In this document: in pieces, positions 16,831 to 24,383 of the stretch
How the letters are laid out: the number at the start of each line of letters is the position of its first letter
Position numbering within the stretch: the first letter of the stretch is position 1
DNA from: DATAGZ01 sp036263455
GTDB taxonomy: Bacteria > Pseudomonadota > Alphaproteobacteria > Dongiales > Dongiaceae
Length of the DNA: 64,000 nucleotides
Reading direction: 5' to 3'
Assembly: GCA_036263455.1 (NCBI GenBank)
Contig: DATAGZ010000018.1
Span: 70,466 to 134,465, forward strand
Position numbers and translations under genes: made by a program
The notes under the pieces: model-generated
What the model was told of the DNA's origin: nothing
Seen by the model: only the letters and a program-made list of their open reading frames with translations
Database searches by the model: none

Positions 16831-17568
16831 ATGTCTTCGCGCATATTCCGCATGATCGAGGCGACGCACCCTCGGCATGCGGTAATTGTCGGTCCGGTCA
16901 TGCCAGTCTGGGACGAGGGACGGTTCGCTCGAACCCTGTCCGATTGGTTGATTGCTCGCGGCTACAGTGTGTCGGCGGTCGACAGCATGACCTATTCCAA
17001 GCACGAAGATTTGAAATGTGCTGTCGCCGCCTTTGAAGAAGACTTGTATTCCCTTGTCCCACCGGTAAGCCTGCTGGTTGGCTATGCCTTTGGCGGGGCC
17101 CTGGTAGTCCGGGCAGCTGAGAACTTGCCTGAATATGTTCGCGTGATCGGACTATCTTCGCCGACCATGGTCTCGCAGTCCTTGCGCGAAAATCTTGGAA
17201 AAATGTGCGCCGCGCTGGACGAGGGTGATCTCTTGCGCTCACTCGAGCTGCACGAGCGCTACGCCACCAATACCCCACACGTGCCTGGAGCTTTAGGGGC
17301 GATTGATCGATCCGACTATCCCAAGATCTGCGATCGGATGGCGCGTTCCTTTCGCTTGCTGATGTCGCAGTCGGAGCATCCGGAGGACGGCGGGAAACGA
17401 CCTCCGATCCTGTTTATTCTGGGGGAGAAATCCGAGCTTGTGCGGCGTGAGCATCTATCGGTGCGCGGACATGATCGGCTCGCAGTGCTACCTGGAGCTG
17501 GTATGCGGGTCCTTAGCGATGCGCCGCGCGCGACACTTGCTTGTATCGAGACCTATCTGAGCGAATGA
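16831..17568 (+). CDS. alpha/beta-hydrolase fold protein lacking nucleophile and histidine
   Basis: 245-residue alpha/beta-hydrolase-like protein. The nucleophile elbow that normally reads GxSxGG is GYAFGG (residues 84-89), so Ala86 replaces the serine. The usual catalytic histidine position in PGAGHxxxxDxP reads PGAGMRVLSDAP, so Met225 replaces it. The fold otherwise appears complete, including ILFILGEKSELV near the acid. It is probably non-hydrolytic: a binding protein or a partner subunit. An internal ATG at 16852 is an alternative start; neither has a strong ribosome site. Its stop overlaps the next ORF by 4 bp (ATGA). Confidence 0.75.
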   Translation: MSSRIFRMIEATHPRHAVIVGPVMPVWDEGRFARTLSDWLIARGYSVSAVDSMTYSKHEDLKCAVAAFEEDLYSLVPPVSLLVGYAFGGALVVRAAENLPEYVRVIGLSSPTMVSQSLRENLGKMCAALDEGDLLRSLELHERYATNTPHVPGALGAIDRSDYPKICDRMARSFRLLMSQSEHPEDGGKRPPILFILGEKSELVRREHLSVRGHDRLAVLPGAGMRVLSDAPRATLACIETYLSE

Positions 17569-17843
17569 CCGGCCGACCGATGAGGAAAATTCTTGTGCTT
17601 CCCGAAAAAGGGATCGGGTATGGGGTCCGCCGGCGCGCCCTATCCATGCTGGACGATTTCGATCTGCCACTAAATATCCGCTTTGGCGATACCGGCTGGG
17701 AGTTCTGCATCGGCCCGCAAAGCACCGCGCAACAGACCCGTATCGCCCTGCATGGCCAGGATCTGCCGCTGCCTATCTGGGAATTCCCATGCTGGTCGGC
17801 GGAGCGCGAAACCTACGACGCGAAGGGGGCGCTCGATGCCTGA
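17565..17843 (+). pseudogene. truncated N-terminus of an isopropylmalate-dehydrogenase-like protein
   Basis: 92-codon ORF whose start reads MRKILVLPEKGIGYGVRRRA then LPLNIRFGDTGWEF. This parallels the first 42 residues of the fused protein at 14154 (MKKVLLLPGDGIGQEVMEAA, LPIAMEFGEIGWEC). Beyond that the similarity stops and the ORF ends after unrelated residues. The dinucleotide-site GDGIG is changed to EKGIG. It is either a decayed second dehydrogenase or a short peptide kept in the operon: it overlaps the upstream stop (ATGA) and its end overlaps the start of the next gene by 8 bp. No dehydrogenase activity is possible. Confidence 0.6.
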
Positions 17844-18525
17844 AACGCTTAAAGATATTCGGCAACGCTTTCTGGCATTAGACAGCTCGGCCGTGTCGGA
17901 TGCCATGGACAGCATGCTGCTCGATGGACCGCGCGTGGTGCCTGGCTTGCATCCCCAGGTGGCAAACAGCAAGCTCGTAGGACCAATCTTTACCGTGACC
18001 TATACGTCCGAGTTTTCCGAAGCAGGGACATTCGCAAATGCCGGTACCTATATAGACGACGTTCCACCTGGCCATGTCGTGGTTATCGACAGTCAGGGGC
18101 GGAGCGATTGCACCAATTGGGGCGATTTGCTGAGTCGCGTCGCTCTGCATAAGGGGCTCGGTGGAACGGTCGTGTATGGCGCGGCGAGAGACATTGCCGA
18201 CATCCGAGCACTCGGATACCCCCTTTGGAGCAGCGCTTTGAATGCAGTGTCGGGCAAGAACCGCACCCGCATGGTGTCGACTGGGGCGTTAGTTAAGGTT
18301 GGCGTGCTGACGATGCGGCTGGGCGATTGGCTGTTCGGAGACGACAACGCTTTGCTACTGCTGCCGCAGGCACATGTCGAAGAGATCCTGGCCCGCGCCG
18401 AGCGCGTGTCGCTGACCGAAGACCGCATCGCATCGGCAGTCGAGGCAGGCATGTCGTTGAAAGCTGCGCGAGAGCGCTTCAACTACAGCAGGCCCTGGCA
18501 GGTGAAAGATGCCGAGCAGGTTTGA
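17836..18525 (+). CDS. RraA-like family protein (possible oxoacid aldolase/decarboxylase)
   Basis: 229-residue protein of the RraA/4-hydroxy-4-methyl-2-oxoglutarate aldolase family. Visible motifs are NWGDLLSRVALHKGLGG (94-110) and the pair Arg118-Asp119 in YGAARDIADIRALGYPLW; in active aldolases this arginine binds pyruvate and the aspartate helps hold the metal. The usual G-x-x-WGELL loop is close to conserved. Family members split tertiary 4-hydroxy-2-oxo diacids to pyruvate or decarboxylate oxaloacetate, so a role as aldolase alongside the HMGL-like enzyme is reasonable but unproven. The ATG at 17836 was chosen because the alignment with the family begins there. Confidence 0.82.
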   Translation: MPETLKDIRQRFLALDSSAVSDAMDSMLLDGPRVVPGLHPQVANSKLVGPIFTVTYTSEFSEAGTFANAGTYIDDVPPGHVVVIDSQGRSDCTNWGDLLSRVALHKGLGGTVVYGAARDIADIRALGYPLWSSALNAVSGKNRTRMVSTGALVKVGVLTMRLGDWLFGDDNALLLLPQAHVEEILARAERVSLTEDRIASAVEAGMSLKAARERFNYSRPWQVKDAEQV

Positions 18526-19396
18526 AACCTATTGGAAGGCCCATCTGGACTTCCTTGATGTGCATTACCACGCCAACCCCGATCTGTATCTCAGACGGTA
18601 CGATGCATTGGAAATTGGCGAGATCTATGGCGCACATGGCGGTGCGGTCGTGCTGAAGAACCACCTCGGCGGTGCGTCCGAGGTCGCTGCGATGGCGCGG
18701 TCCCGCGGCTGTCACGTCTTTGGCTCGGTGGTTTTGAACGATATCGCCGGCGGCATTACACTGAAGACCGTCAAGCAGCAATTGTGTTATCATGGCGACG
18801 ATCCTGACCGAAACGGCAGGATGCTCGTGCATCTGCCGACCAATGTACCGCACGCGCATAAGAGCGTCCTGGCCCGGCAATATTACAACAGCCATGTCAG
18901 CGCATGGGCCACGCAGCCTACCTGTATCTGCGATGCCGCAGGTCGGCTCCTGCCCGAAATCCTTGCACTGTTCGACTTCGCTCAGGAGAATCCGATCGTG
19001 ATCTCAACCGGCCATGCAAGCCGGCGCGAGGTCGATATGCTCATCGAAATCGCAGCATGCCGGTCGCATCCGGTGCGATTGATGCTGAATCAGCCAGCCA
19101 ACCCGATAACGGGAATGACCGCGCAGGACCTCCTGGCGCTGGCACGGGAGGATTGGCTGTTCATCGAACAAACCAGCCTCACCGTTCTGTTGGGTTATCA
19201 GGACGAGGAGGATTTCTACGACGTGCTGCGCGAGGTTCCAAACCTTATCTATAGCTCGGATCTCGGCCAGACGTCGCAGATGCTCCCCGCCGAGTGGATC
19301 GCCTGGTCCAATCGTCATTTCGAGGCCGCCGGGCTTTCTCCGGAGCGCCGCGCGGAGATCCGCTTAGAAACCCCTCTAAGAATGCTAGCCCCCTAA
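18509..19396 (+). CDS. DUF6282 family (amidohydrolase-like) protein
   Basis: 295-residue protein with the layout of a metal-dependent TIM-barrel hydrolase of the DUF6282 family. The first metal motif is DVHYHANPDLYLRR (residues 17-30), followed by VVLKNHLG with a possible bridging lysine, GSVVLNDIAGG, VISTGHAS and late YSSDLGQ. Chemistry is unknown; members occur in small-molecule catabolic clusters. Its start overlaps the RraA-like gene by 17 bp, indicating translational coupling and likely a joint pathway. Confidence 0.75.
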   Translation: MPSRFETYWKAHLDFLDVHYHANPDLYLRRYDALEIGEIYGAHGGAVVLKNHLGGASEVAAMARSRGCHVFGSVVLNDIAGGITLKTVKQQLCYHGDDPDRNGRMLVHLPTNVPHAHKSVLARQYYNSHVSAWATQPTCICDAAGRLLPEILALFDFAQENPIVISTGHASRREVDMLIEIAACRSHPVRLMLNQPANPITGMTAQDLLALAREDWLFIEQTSLTVLLGYQDEEDFYDVLREVPNLIYSSDLGQTSQMLPAEWIAWSNRHFEAAGLSPERRAEIRLETPLRMLAP

Positions 19397-19411
19397 CCGG
19401 AAAGACCCCTG

Positions 19412-20305
19412 ATGACCACTACCACATCCCTCGCATCCAGCGCCGTCAATACCAATCTCAAGGGCATCCTGCTCTATTGCCTTGCGGTCTTCCTATTAGG
19501 GATCATGGATGCATCCGCGAAATGGCTGTCCGCCAGCTATCCGGTGGGGGAAATGCTGTTCTTCCGGGGCGCGTTCGGCTTCCTTCCGGTACTGCTAATC
19601 TATCTGCTGCAGAAGCGGCAGGAAGCCAATCCGAAAATCCTGCCGGTAAACCTTCGGGGGCAGTTGCTGCGCGGCTTCTACGTGACGATGATTACGTTGA
19701 CCTTCTTTATCGCGCTCACCGGCATGCGGCTCGCCGAGGTTACCGCCGTGGCGATGACTGGTCCGATTCTGATGGTCGTCCTTGGTGCGCTGCTATTAGG
19801 TGAAAAAGCCGGGAAACTGCGCTGGATTTGCGTACTCATCAGTTTTTTCGGCGTGCTTGTCATCGTCCAGCCGACATCGGGTAAATTTTCATTCTATGGT
19901 CTTGCGGCCTTTGCCTCGGCCATTTTTTACGCGCTCGCAGCGGCGCAGACGCGGGTACTGACCCGGACCGATTCCTTCCTGCAGATCATTCTCTGCACTA
20001 CAATTATGATCTTCGTTATCGGGCTCGGTCTAGCAGCCTTCGAGCATTGGGTGATGCCGCATACCGGCGACTGGCTCGTGCTGCTGCTTCTGGGTTTTAC
20101 CGGCGGGATCAGCAATATTTTTTACATCTCCGCCTTTCGCAACGCCGAGATTTCTCTGCTGGCGCCCTTCGACTACTCCGTCTTCCTTTGGGCTGTTCTC
20201 TTCGGTACTGCGCTGTTTGGCGAAGTACCCTCGCTTACCGTGATCCTCGGAGCGGGAATGATTGCCGCCACCGGCACTGTCTTGGCGCAAAAAACTGCAT
20301 CTTGA
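19412..20305 (+). CDS. EamA/DMT-family permease
   Basis: 297-residue inner-membrane protein with about ten hydrophobic helices in two EamA repeats. The first contains LLYCLAVFLLGIMDASAKWL, and the second begins near FYGLAAFASAIFYALAAAQT. This is the drug/metabolite transporter superfamily, whose members export or import amino acids, purines and similar metabolites. It is 15 bp after the DUF6282 gene and 21 bp before the ligase gene, so it probably moves the substrate or product of this cluster. Direction of transport cannot be told. Confidence 0.88.
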   Translation: MTTTTSLASSAVNTNLKGILLYCLAVFLLGIMDASAKWLSASYPVGEMLFFRGAFGFLPVLLIYLLQKRQEANPKILPVNLRGQLLRGFYVTMITLTFFIALTGMRLAEVTAVAMTGPILMVVLGALLLGEKAGKLRWICVLISFFGVLVIVQPTSGKFSFYGLAAFASAIFYALAAAQTRVLTRTDSFLQIILCTTIMIFVIGLGLAAFEHWVMPHTGDWLVLLLLGFTGGISNIFYISAFRNAEISLLAPFDYSVFLWAVLFGTALFGEVPSLTVILGAGMIAATGTVLAQKTAS

Positions 20306-20326
20306 TAAAATAAAGGAGTTTCCCCC

Positions 20327-21511
20327 ATGCTCAATACCAAAACCCGCTGCAAAAGCATTTTTCCCATCGTTGGCGATCTCGCGCTCGAAGATGTCGTCGC
20401 CTCCGCGCGACGGCAAGAAGCCGACGGAGGACCGAGGGTTCCCCAGCTCATTGAGAGCCTCGCCGACCTTGAGGTCATTGGCCATGACGTGATCCGCATT
20501 ACAACCGAAGCCCGGTCCCGTAGGGAGCCAATGATGCTCGTTTCAAGCGGCGGCACCACCGGACAGCCGAAGCTGACCTTCATTCCACAGGACCAAGGCA
20601 TTACGCGAGTGGCGCGGGAATGGCCGGCGCTCGGGCCGGGCAATACAATGGTCAATTGCTTCCATCCAGGTAGGCTCTGGGGTTCGCATTATCTGTTACA
20701 GGCGATCGCGCAGAAGCAGGGAGCGAGCGTGGTGCCGATGGGGTCGCTCGCCGCCAGCGAGGTTGCCGAATACTTGCCTGCTCTGGAAGCCGCACGTGCC
20801 GACGCGATCTGTGCCACGCCGACTAGTGCGCATGAATTCTGCATAGGATTGCAACGGGCCGGCTCCCCTATCAAGATCCGCAAGATTCTCTGGGCCGGAG
20901 AACCGTGGAATGATGTTCAGAAGGCAGAGATTCGTCAGATCTTTCCGGAGGTGGAGTTCTGGGGTAATTATGGTTCGATCGAGACCTACCAGATCGGCAA
21001 CAACTTTCCCGGCTGCGAAACCGATGTCTTCCATCTCATGTCTGACCAAATCCTGGAGCTCGACCCGGAAGGTGCCCTGCTGACGCGCGTAGGGGATCAT
21101 TGGACGGTTCCGGTCGTACGGTATCGTCTCGGCGACCGCATTGAGAAAGCGCAATGCAGCTGCGGCCGGGCTAAGGCCTTCCGTGTGATTGGTCGGCGGG
21201 ACGATTCCATTAAGTTCGGAGGGTCTCTGTTCAGTCTCGGCGAGATCGTGGCCTTCGTGCAGGCTCGGACGCAAGCGCCCGGCGTGCAGATCGTGCTGAA
21301 AGGCAATAAATCTGAAGGCAGTGCCCGCGCAATGGAGATTCGAGTGCTCGGCTCCCCGGACGAGGCTGCGCTCAAGACGGAGATTGCGCGGCATTTCCTC
21401 GATATCGATGTGAAGGACCATACCGGTGCATCGATGCTGACTGTCAAAGCTTGCACATCGTTGCATAAGAATGAGCGCACGCATAAGACGCCCGCTGTCC
21501 TGTGGAGCTGA
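20327..21511 (+). CDS. PaaK-like AMP-forming acyl ligase
   Basis: 394-residue member of the phenylacetate-CoA ligase branch of adenylate-forming enzymes. The P-loop-like motif is SSGGTTGQPK (73-82), the adenine/acyl site FWGNYGSIETYQIG, and the ribose motif VRYRLGDR (equivalent to YRTGD). The C-terminal mini-domain begins near GRRDDSIKFGG. At 394 residues it is slightly shorter than PaaK (about 430). It should activate a carboxylic acid as an adenylate and pass it to CoA or another thiol or amine; the acid is unknown. The start has AAAGGAG upstream, and it is the last gene on the plus strand of this set. Confidence 0.85.
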   Translation: MLNTKTRCKSIFPIVGDLALEDVVASARRQEADGGPRVPQLIESLADLEVIGHDVIRITTEARSRREPMMLVSSGGTTGQPKLTFIPQDQGITRVAREWPALGPGNTMVNCFHPGRLWGSHYLLQAIAQKQGASVVPMGSLAASEVAEYLPALEAARADAICATPTSAHEFCIGLQRAGSPIKIRKILWAGEPWNDVQKAEIRQIFPEVEFWGNYGSIETYQIGNNFPGCETDVFHLMSDQILELDPEGALLTRVGDHWTVPVVRYRLGDRIEKAQCSCGRAKAFRVIGRRDDSIKFGGSLFSLGEIVAFVQARTQAPGVQIVLKGNKSEGSARAMEIRVLGSPDEAALKTEIARHFLDIDVKDHTGASMLTVKACTSLHKNERTHKTPAVLWS

Positions 21512-21742
21512 TGTGCATGCGACCTTCGGAAAATCGTCCTCGGAACACCGTCATGAGCGCCGTATTCTGACTATCGGCGGCGCAGATGTTCTGGATCGAG
21601 CCGTAATTCCTACTATCGCGTGGAGTTCCGCGAATGGATGACCGACAGTTTATCTCATGCTCTTTCGGAGGCTCGACGGGCGCTAGCGGCGAAGGGCGGT
21701 AAGATATGTACACTGCTACTTGCCGCTCGGCCGAGCCAGCTC

Positions 21743-23029
21743 TTATCCATCCAACGGAGCTTCACTGCCACGCATTGGCCGCTGAAGTAGATGCTTTGGA
21801 TGGTGAAGATGAAGCAGGTTGACGTCCTTGTCCAAGGAAGAATTGACCGTGGAAAATTCTCCCACATAATCGGCGAGGACCGCGCGATTCTCGGTGCAAA
21901 CGATCCGATATCCGATCCGCCAATCCACGCCGAGACCGGATCCGGCTTCTCGGCCTGGCTCCGGCCCCTTGCTCGCGACTACCTCCACGCCTGCCGGGGG
22001 CTCAATTTTCCGCGAAGCGGGAAAAAGGAATTTGACTGCGTGAAGCGTGGGATGCGAGACACAGGTTTCCAATTCGCCGCGGTTGGATAATCCCGCCCGC
22101 GCCCGGATGAACGCTTCCTCCAGATTGATGCCCCAGCTCAGTTCGACTAGATTCGAGATATTGCCGCCAGCCACCCGGCACCCCGCCTCGATGAAACTGA
22201 TACGCCCGTCGGCGATTTTGAATTCTACATGCAAGATGCCGGCACGCACTCCCCAGGCCGCGATGATCCTCGCCAGATCATCACGTAGCTGCCGGCCGAG
22301 CGGTTCGACGAGCCGTACCCCGCAGACGTGGGCAAGCTCGTCGCATGCAGGGGGATCGCTTACGAATTTGCGCACCACGAACGCCTCCAGCAATGCCCCG
22401 TCCTCGACGACGCATTCCGCACTATACTCATCCCCGGTCGCAACCTCCTCGACGATACTACGGGCAGCGAAGCGCAGGCCCGAGAACGAAGATTTATGCA
22501 AGAAGATGCGGCGTAACGTTTGTTTCACCGCGGCGACGGAGTCGCACAGCCGAACATGAAGGCTCCCGGCAAGATCGACGGGCTTCACGACAACGGGAAA
22601 ACGAACCTCGTGCCAGGGAAATCTATCGGCTTCCTCCATTGACGCAAAAACCGCCAGTATCCGAGGCTGCGAGACGCCCGCCTGCATGAAACTGGCACGC
22701 ATCGCGACCTTGTCCCGGTATGCGTGCACCCGGTCGAGGGGATTGTGCGGACATCCTAGAGCACTGGCGATCCGATCGGCCAAGATGACGGAGAATTCTC
22801 CAGCAGGTATTACCGCGTCGAATCGCCGACCCTTGAGAGCAGGTAGAATTTCCTCCGCATCATCGGAAGCCCGCGAAACCTCAAACACGTCAGCGAAGGC
22901 CACCCGGTCGATCGCAAAAGGCGTCTTTGGCACCGTGACCAATGATATCTTCCATCCATGACGGCGACACGCCGCGAGATACCGCGCCATGGGATGCAAG
23001 TCTGCAGGTTGAATCAGAAGGCAATGCAT
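21743..23029 (-). CDS. ATP-grasp domain carboxylate-amine/thiol ligase
   Basis: 428-residue ATP-grasp protein. The N-terminal pre-ATP domain (MHCLLIQPAD to about residue 110) resembles carbamoyl-phosphate-synthase-like/BacD-like ligases; the ATP-binding strands FPVVVKPVDLAGS and IVEEVATGDEYSAECVV and the metal-binding strand ISFIEAGCRVAGGNISN follow. Such enzymes form acyl-phosphates and join them to amines or amino acids, often making dipeptides in natural-product clusters. It is convergent with the PaaK-like gene and divergent from the SGNH gene, sharing a 187-bp AT-rich control region with the latter. Substrates unknown. Confidence 0.85.
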   Translation of the reverse strand: MHCLLIQPADLHPMARYLAACRRHGWKISLVTVPKTPFAIDRVAFADVFEVSRASDDAEEILPALKGRRFDAVIPAGEFSVILADRIASALGCPHNPLDRVHAYRDKVAMRASFMQAGVSQPRILAVFASMEEADRFPWHEVRFPVVVKPVDLAGSLHVRLCDSVAAVKQTLRRIFLHKSSFSGLRFAARSIVEEVATGDEYSAECVVEDGALLEAFVVRKFVSDPPACDELAHVCGVRLVEPLGRQLRDDLARIIAAWGVRAGILHVEFKIADGRISFIEAGCRVAGGNISNLVELSWGINLEEAFIRARAGLSNRGELETCVSHPTLHAVKFLFPASRKIEPPAGVEVVASKGPEPGREAGSGLGVDWRIGYRIVCTENRAVLADYVGEFSTVNSSLDKDVNLLHLHHPKHLLQRPMRGSEAPLDG

Positions 23030-23109
23030 GGTGTCCTTTCCCCTAGAGATTTCTGTATTCTCCCTTGTCGGGATAGGCCCGAGAACAACTTAAATAAAAC
23101 AAAAGCAAG

Positions 23110-23122
23110 TCGTTTTAAACGA
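23110..23122. promoter_or_regulatory. inverted repeat in the divergent control region
   Basis: TCGTTT-T-AAACGA is a perfect 13-bp inverted repeat midway between the ATP-grasp start (23029) and the SGNH start (23217), 36 bp upstream of the promoter -35 box. Position and symmetry fit a regulator site serving both directions. Confidence 0.45.
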
Positions 23123-23157
23123 TTCAAATGGCGTCGGCATGATATTATAGTATATAC

Positions 23158-23185
23158 TTGACATTACCAAAAGCAAAGATATACA
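23158..23185 (+). promoter_or_regulatory. sigma-70-type promoter for the MBOAT/carrier-protein operon
   Basis: TTGACA (23158-23163), 16-bp spacer, TATACA (23180-23185), then the GTG start at 23217 with GGGGAGG before it. Five of six -10 bases and all six -35 bases match the consensus, the best promoter seen in the window. Confidence 0.65.
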
Positions 23186-23216
23186 ACCCTAGGTCGAGTA
23201 ATCGGGGAGGAATATC

Positions 23217-24359
23217 GTGGCTGATCTTGCCGAACGTCTGAAAGACACTCAATCCTCTTCGGGGCTAGCCAAGGACCTCGCTAAGGCTGAAAAACCGCGG
23301 TGGCGGTTAGCGGCGATTTTCGCCATGGTGCTGGGGCTGGGCACCCTGACGGTGGCGGTGGGCAATTACATGCTCGCACCGCTGACCTACAACGGAAACG
23401 CAATCCGCGAGGCCGCCGAAGCCCTGGCGGGTGGTCACAATATCGCTGTGCGCGACCTCAACATGGACTGGCGAACCTTGCGCAAGGAGCAAATCGCCAG
23501 ACTATCCGCGCGACCCGACATTCTTATTTTCGGGGGCAGCCGATGGCAGGCGGCTAGCGGGAGTCTGGTTCCAGGCAAGACGATGATCAACGCTTTCGTG
23601 TCGAGCGATCATTACGAAGATATGCTTGCGATAACGAAGATCCTTTTGGACGCCGACAAGCTCCCCCAGACATTGATGCTAAGCGTTCGGTATTCGACCT
23701 TCGAAACATTCGACCAGCGGCCTGCGGCGGACTGGAAAGTCTATGGTGAAGATTACAGGGCCATGGCGCGACAATTAGGCGTACCAGCCCATACCTGGCT
23801 GGAAACGCTCCCTGTGCAGAATGGGTTCAACCTCTTATCGCTCGACGCGCTCGTCGCGCGTTGGAGGGACTGGCGAAAAACGCCGCGGAGCTGGTGGACG
23901 ACCCCCGACCTCATAGATCCGACCGCTAGCATTGTCGGTGCTGACGGCGCTTTGCATTTTTCAAAAGCGCGAGAGGAACAAGCGAACGAACAAGCCTCGC
24001 TTCAGAACGCGCTTCGGCACGCGGCAGAGGATAAGCTATCACGTCTCAAGATCGATCCCGACGGTATCTCTGCCGTAACGGCACTGCTCCAGTTTCTTAA
24101 AAACAAAGGAGTACGTGTCATTCTCGCTCAATCTCCTTTCCATCCCGCTTACTTTGCGGGTATCAAGGGCTCAGCATATTACGACGATTTGATGGCGGTC
24201 GAGGATACGATAGCCAAGATCGCCCACGATACGGGCATCGAAGTCTACGGGAGCTTCGACGCCACTGCCCTGGGTTGCGTTGCTGCGGATTTTCGCGACT
24301 ACCACCATGCCCGGGAGAACTGCCTCGGAAAAATCACGGCCCAGATTTGGAAGCAATGA
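23217..24359 (+). CDS. membrane-anchored SGNH-like protein, MBOAT partner (DltD/AlgJ-like role)
   Basis: 380-residue protein with a cytoplasmic N-terminus of about 30 residues, one membrane span (about 31-55) and a large outer domain. The outer domain has an SGNH-like block: ILIFGGSRWQ with Ser108 in the position of the nucleophile, NAFVSSDHYED, and a late DYHHARENCLG where the Asp/His pair would sit. Such proteins sit beside MBOAT acyltransferases in alginate (AlgJ/AlgX), cellulose and Dlt systems and complete transfer of the acyl group to a polymer. The GTG start has a GGGGAGG site and the operon promoter is 32 bp upstream. First gene of the four-gene set. Confidence 0.72.
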   Translation: MADLAERLKDTQSSSGLAKDLAKAEKPRWRLAAIFAMVLGLGTLTVAVGNYMLAPLTYNGNAIREAAEALAGGHNIAVRDLNMDWRTLRKEQIARLSARPDILIFGGSRWQAASGSLVPGKTMINAFVSSDHYEDMLAITKILLDADKLPQTLMLSVRYSTFETFDQRPAADWKVYGEDYRAMARQLGVPAHTWLETLPVQNGFNLLSLDALVARWRDWRKTPRSWWTTPDLIDPTASIVGADGALHFSKAREEQANEQASLQNALRHAAEDKLSRLKIDPDGISAVTALLQFLKNKGVRVILAQSPFHPAYFAGIKGSAYYDDLMAVEDTIAKIAHDTGIEVYGSFDATALGCVAADFRDYHHARENCLGKITAQIWKQ

Positions 24360-24383
24360 GCCTTTGCGGCATTGGGCAGGGCC

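Noticed and set aside
21512..21742. Possible small genes between the PaaK-like and ATP-grasp genes
   Set aside because: Only short frames without start signals or motifs; treated as the gap between convergent genes.
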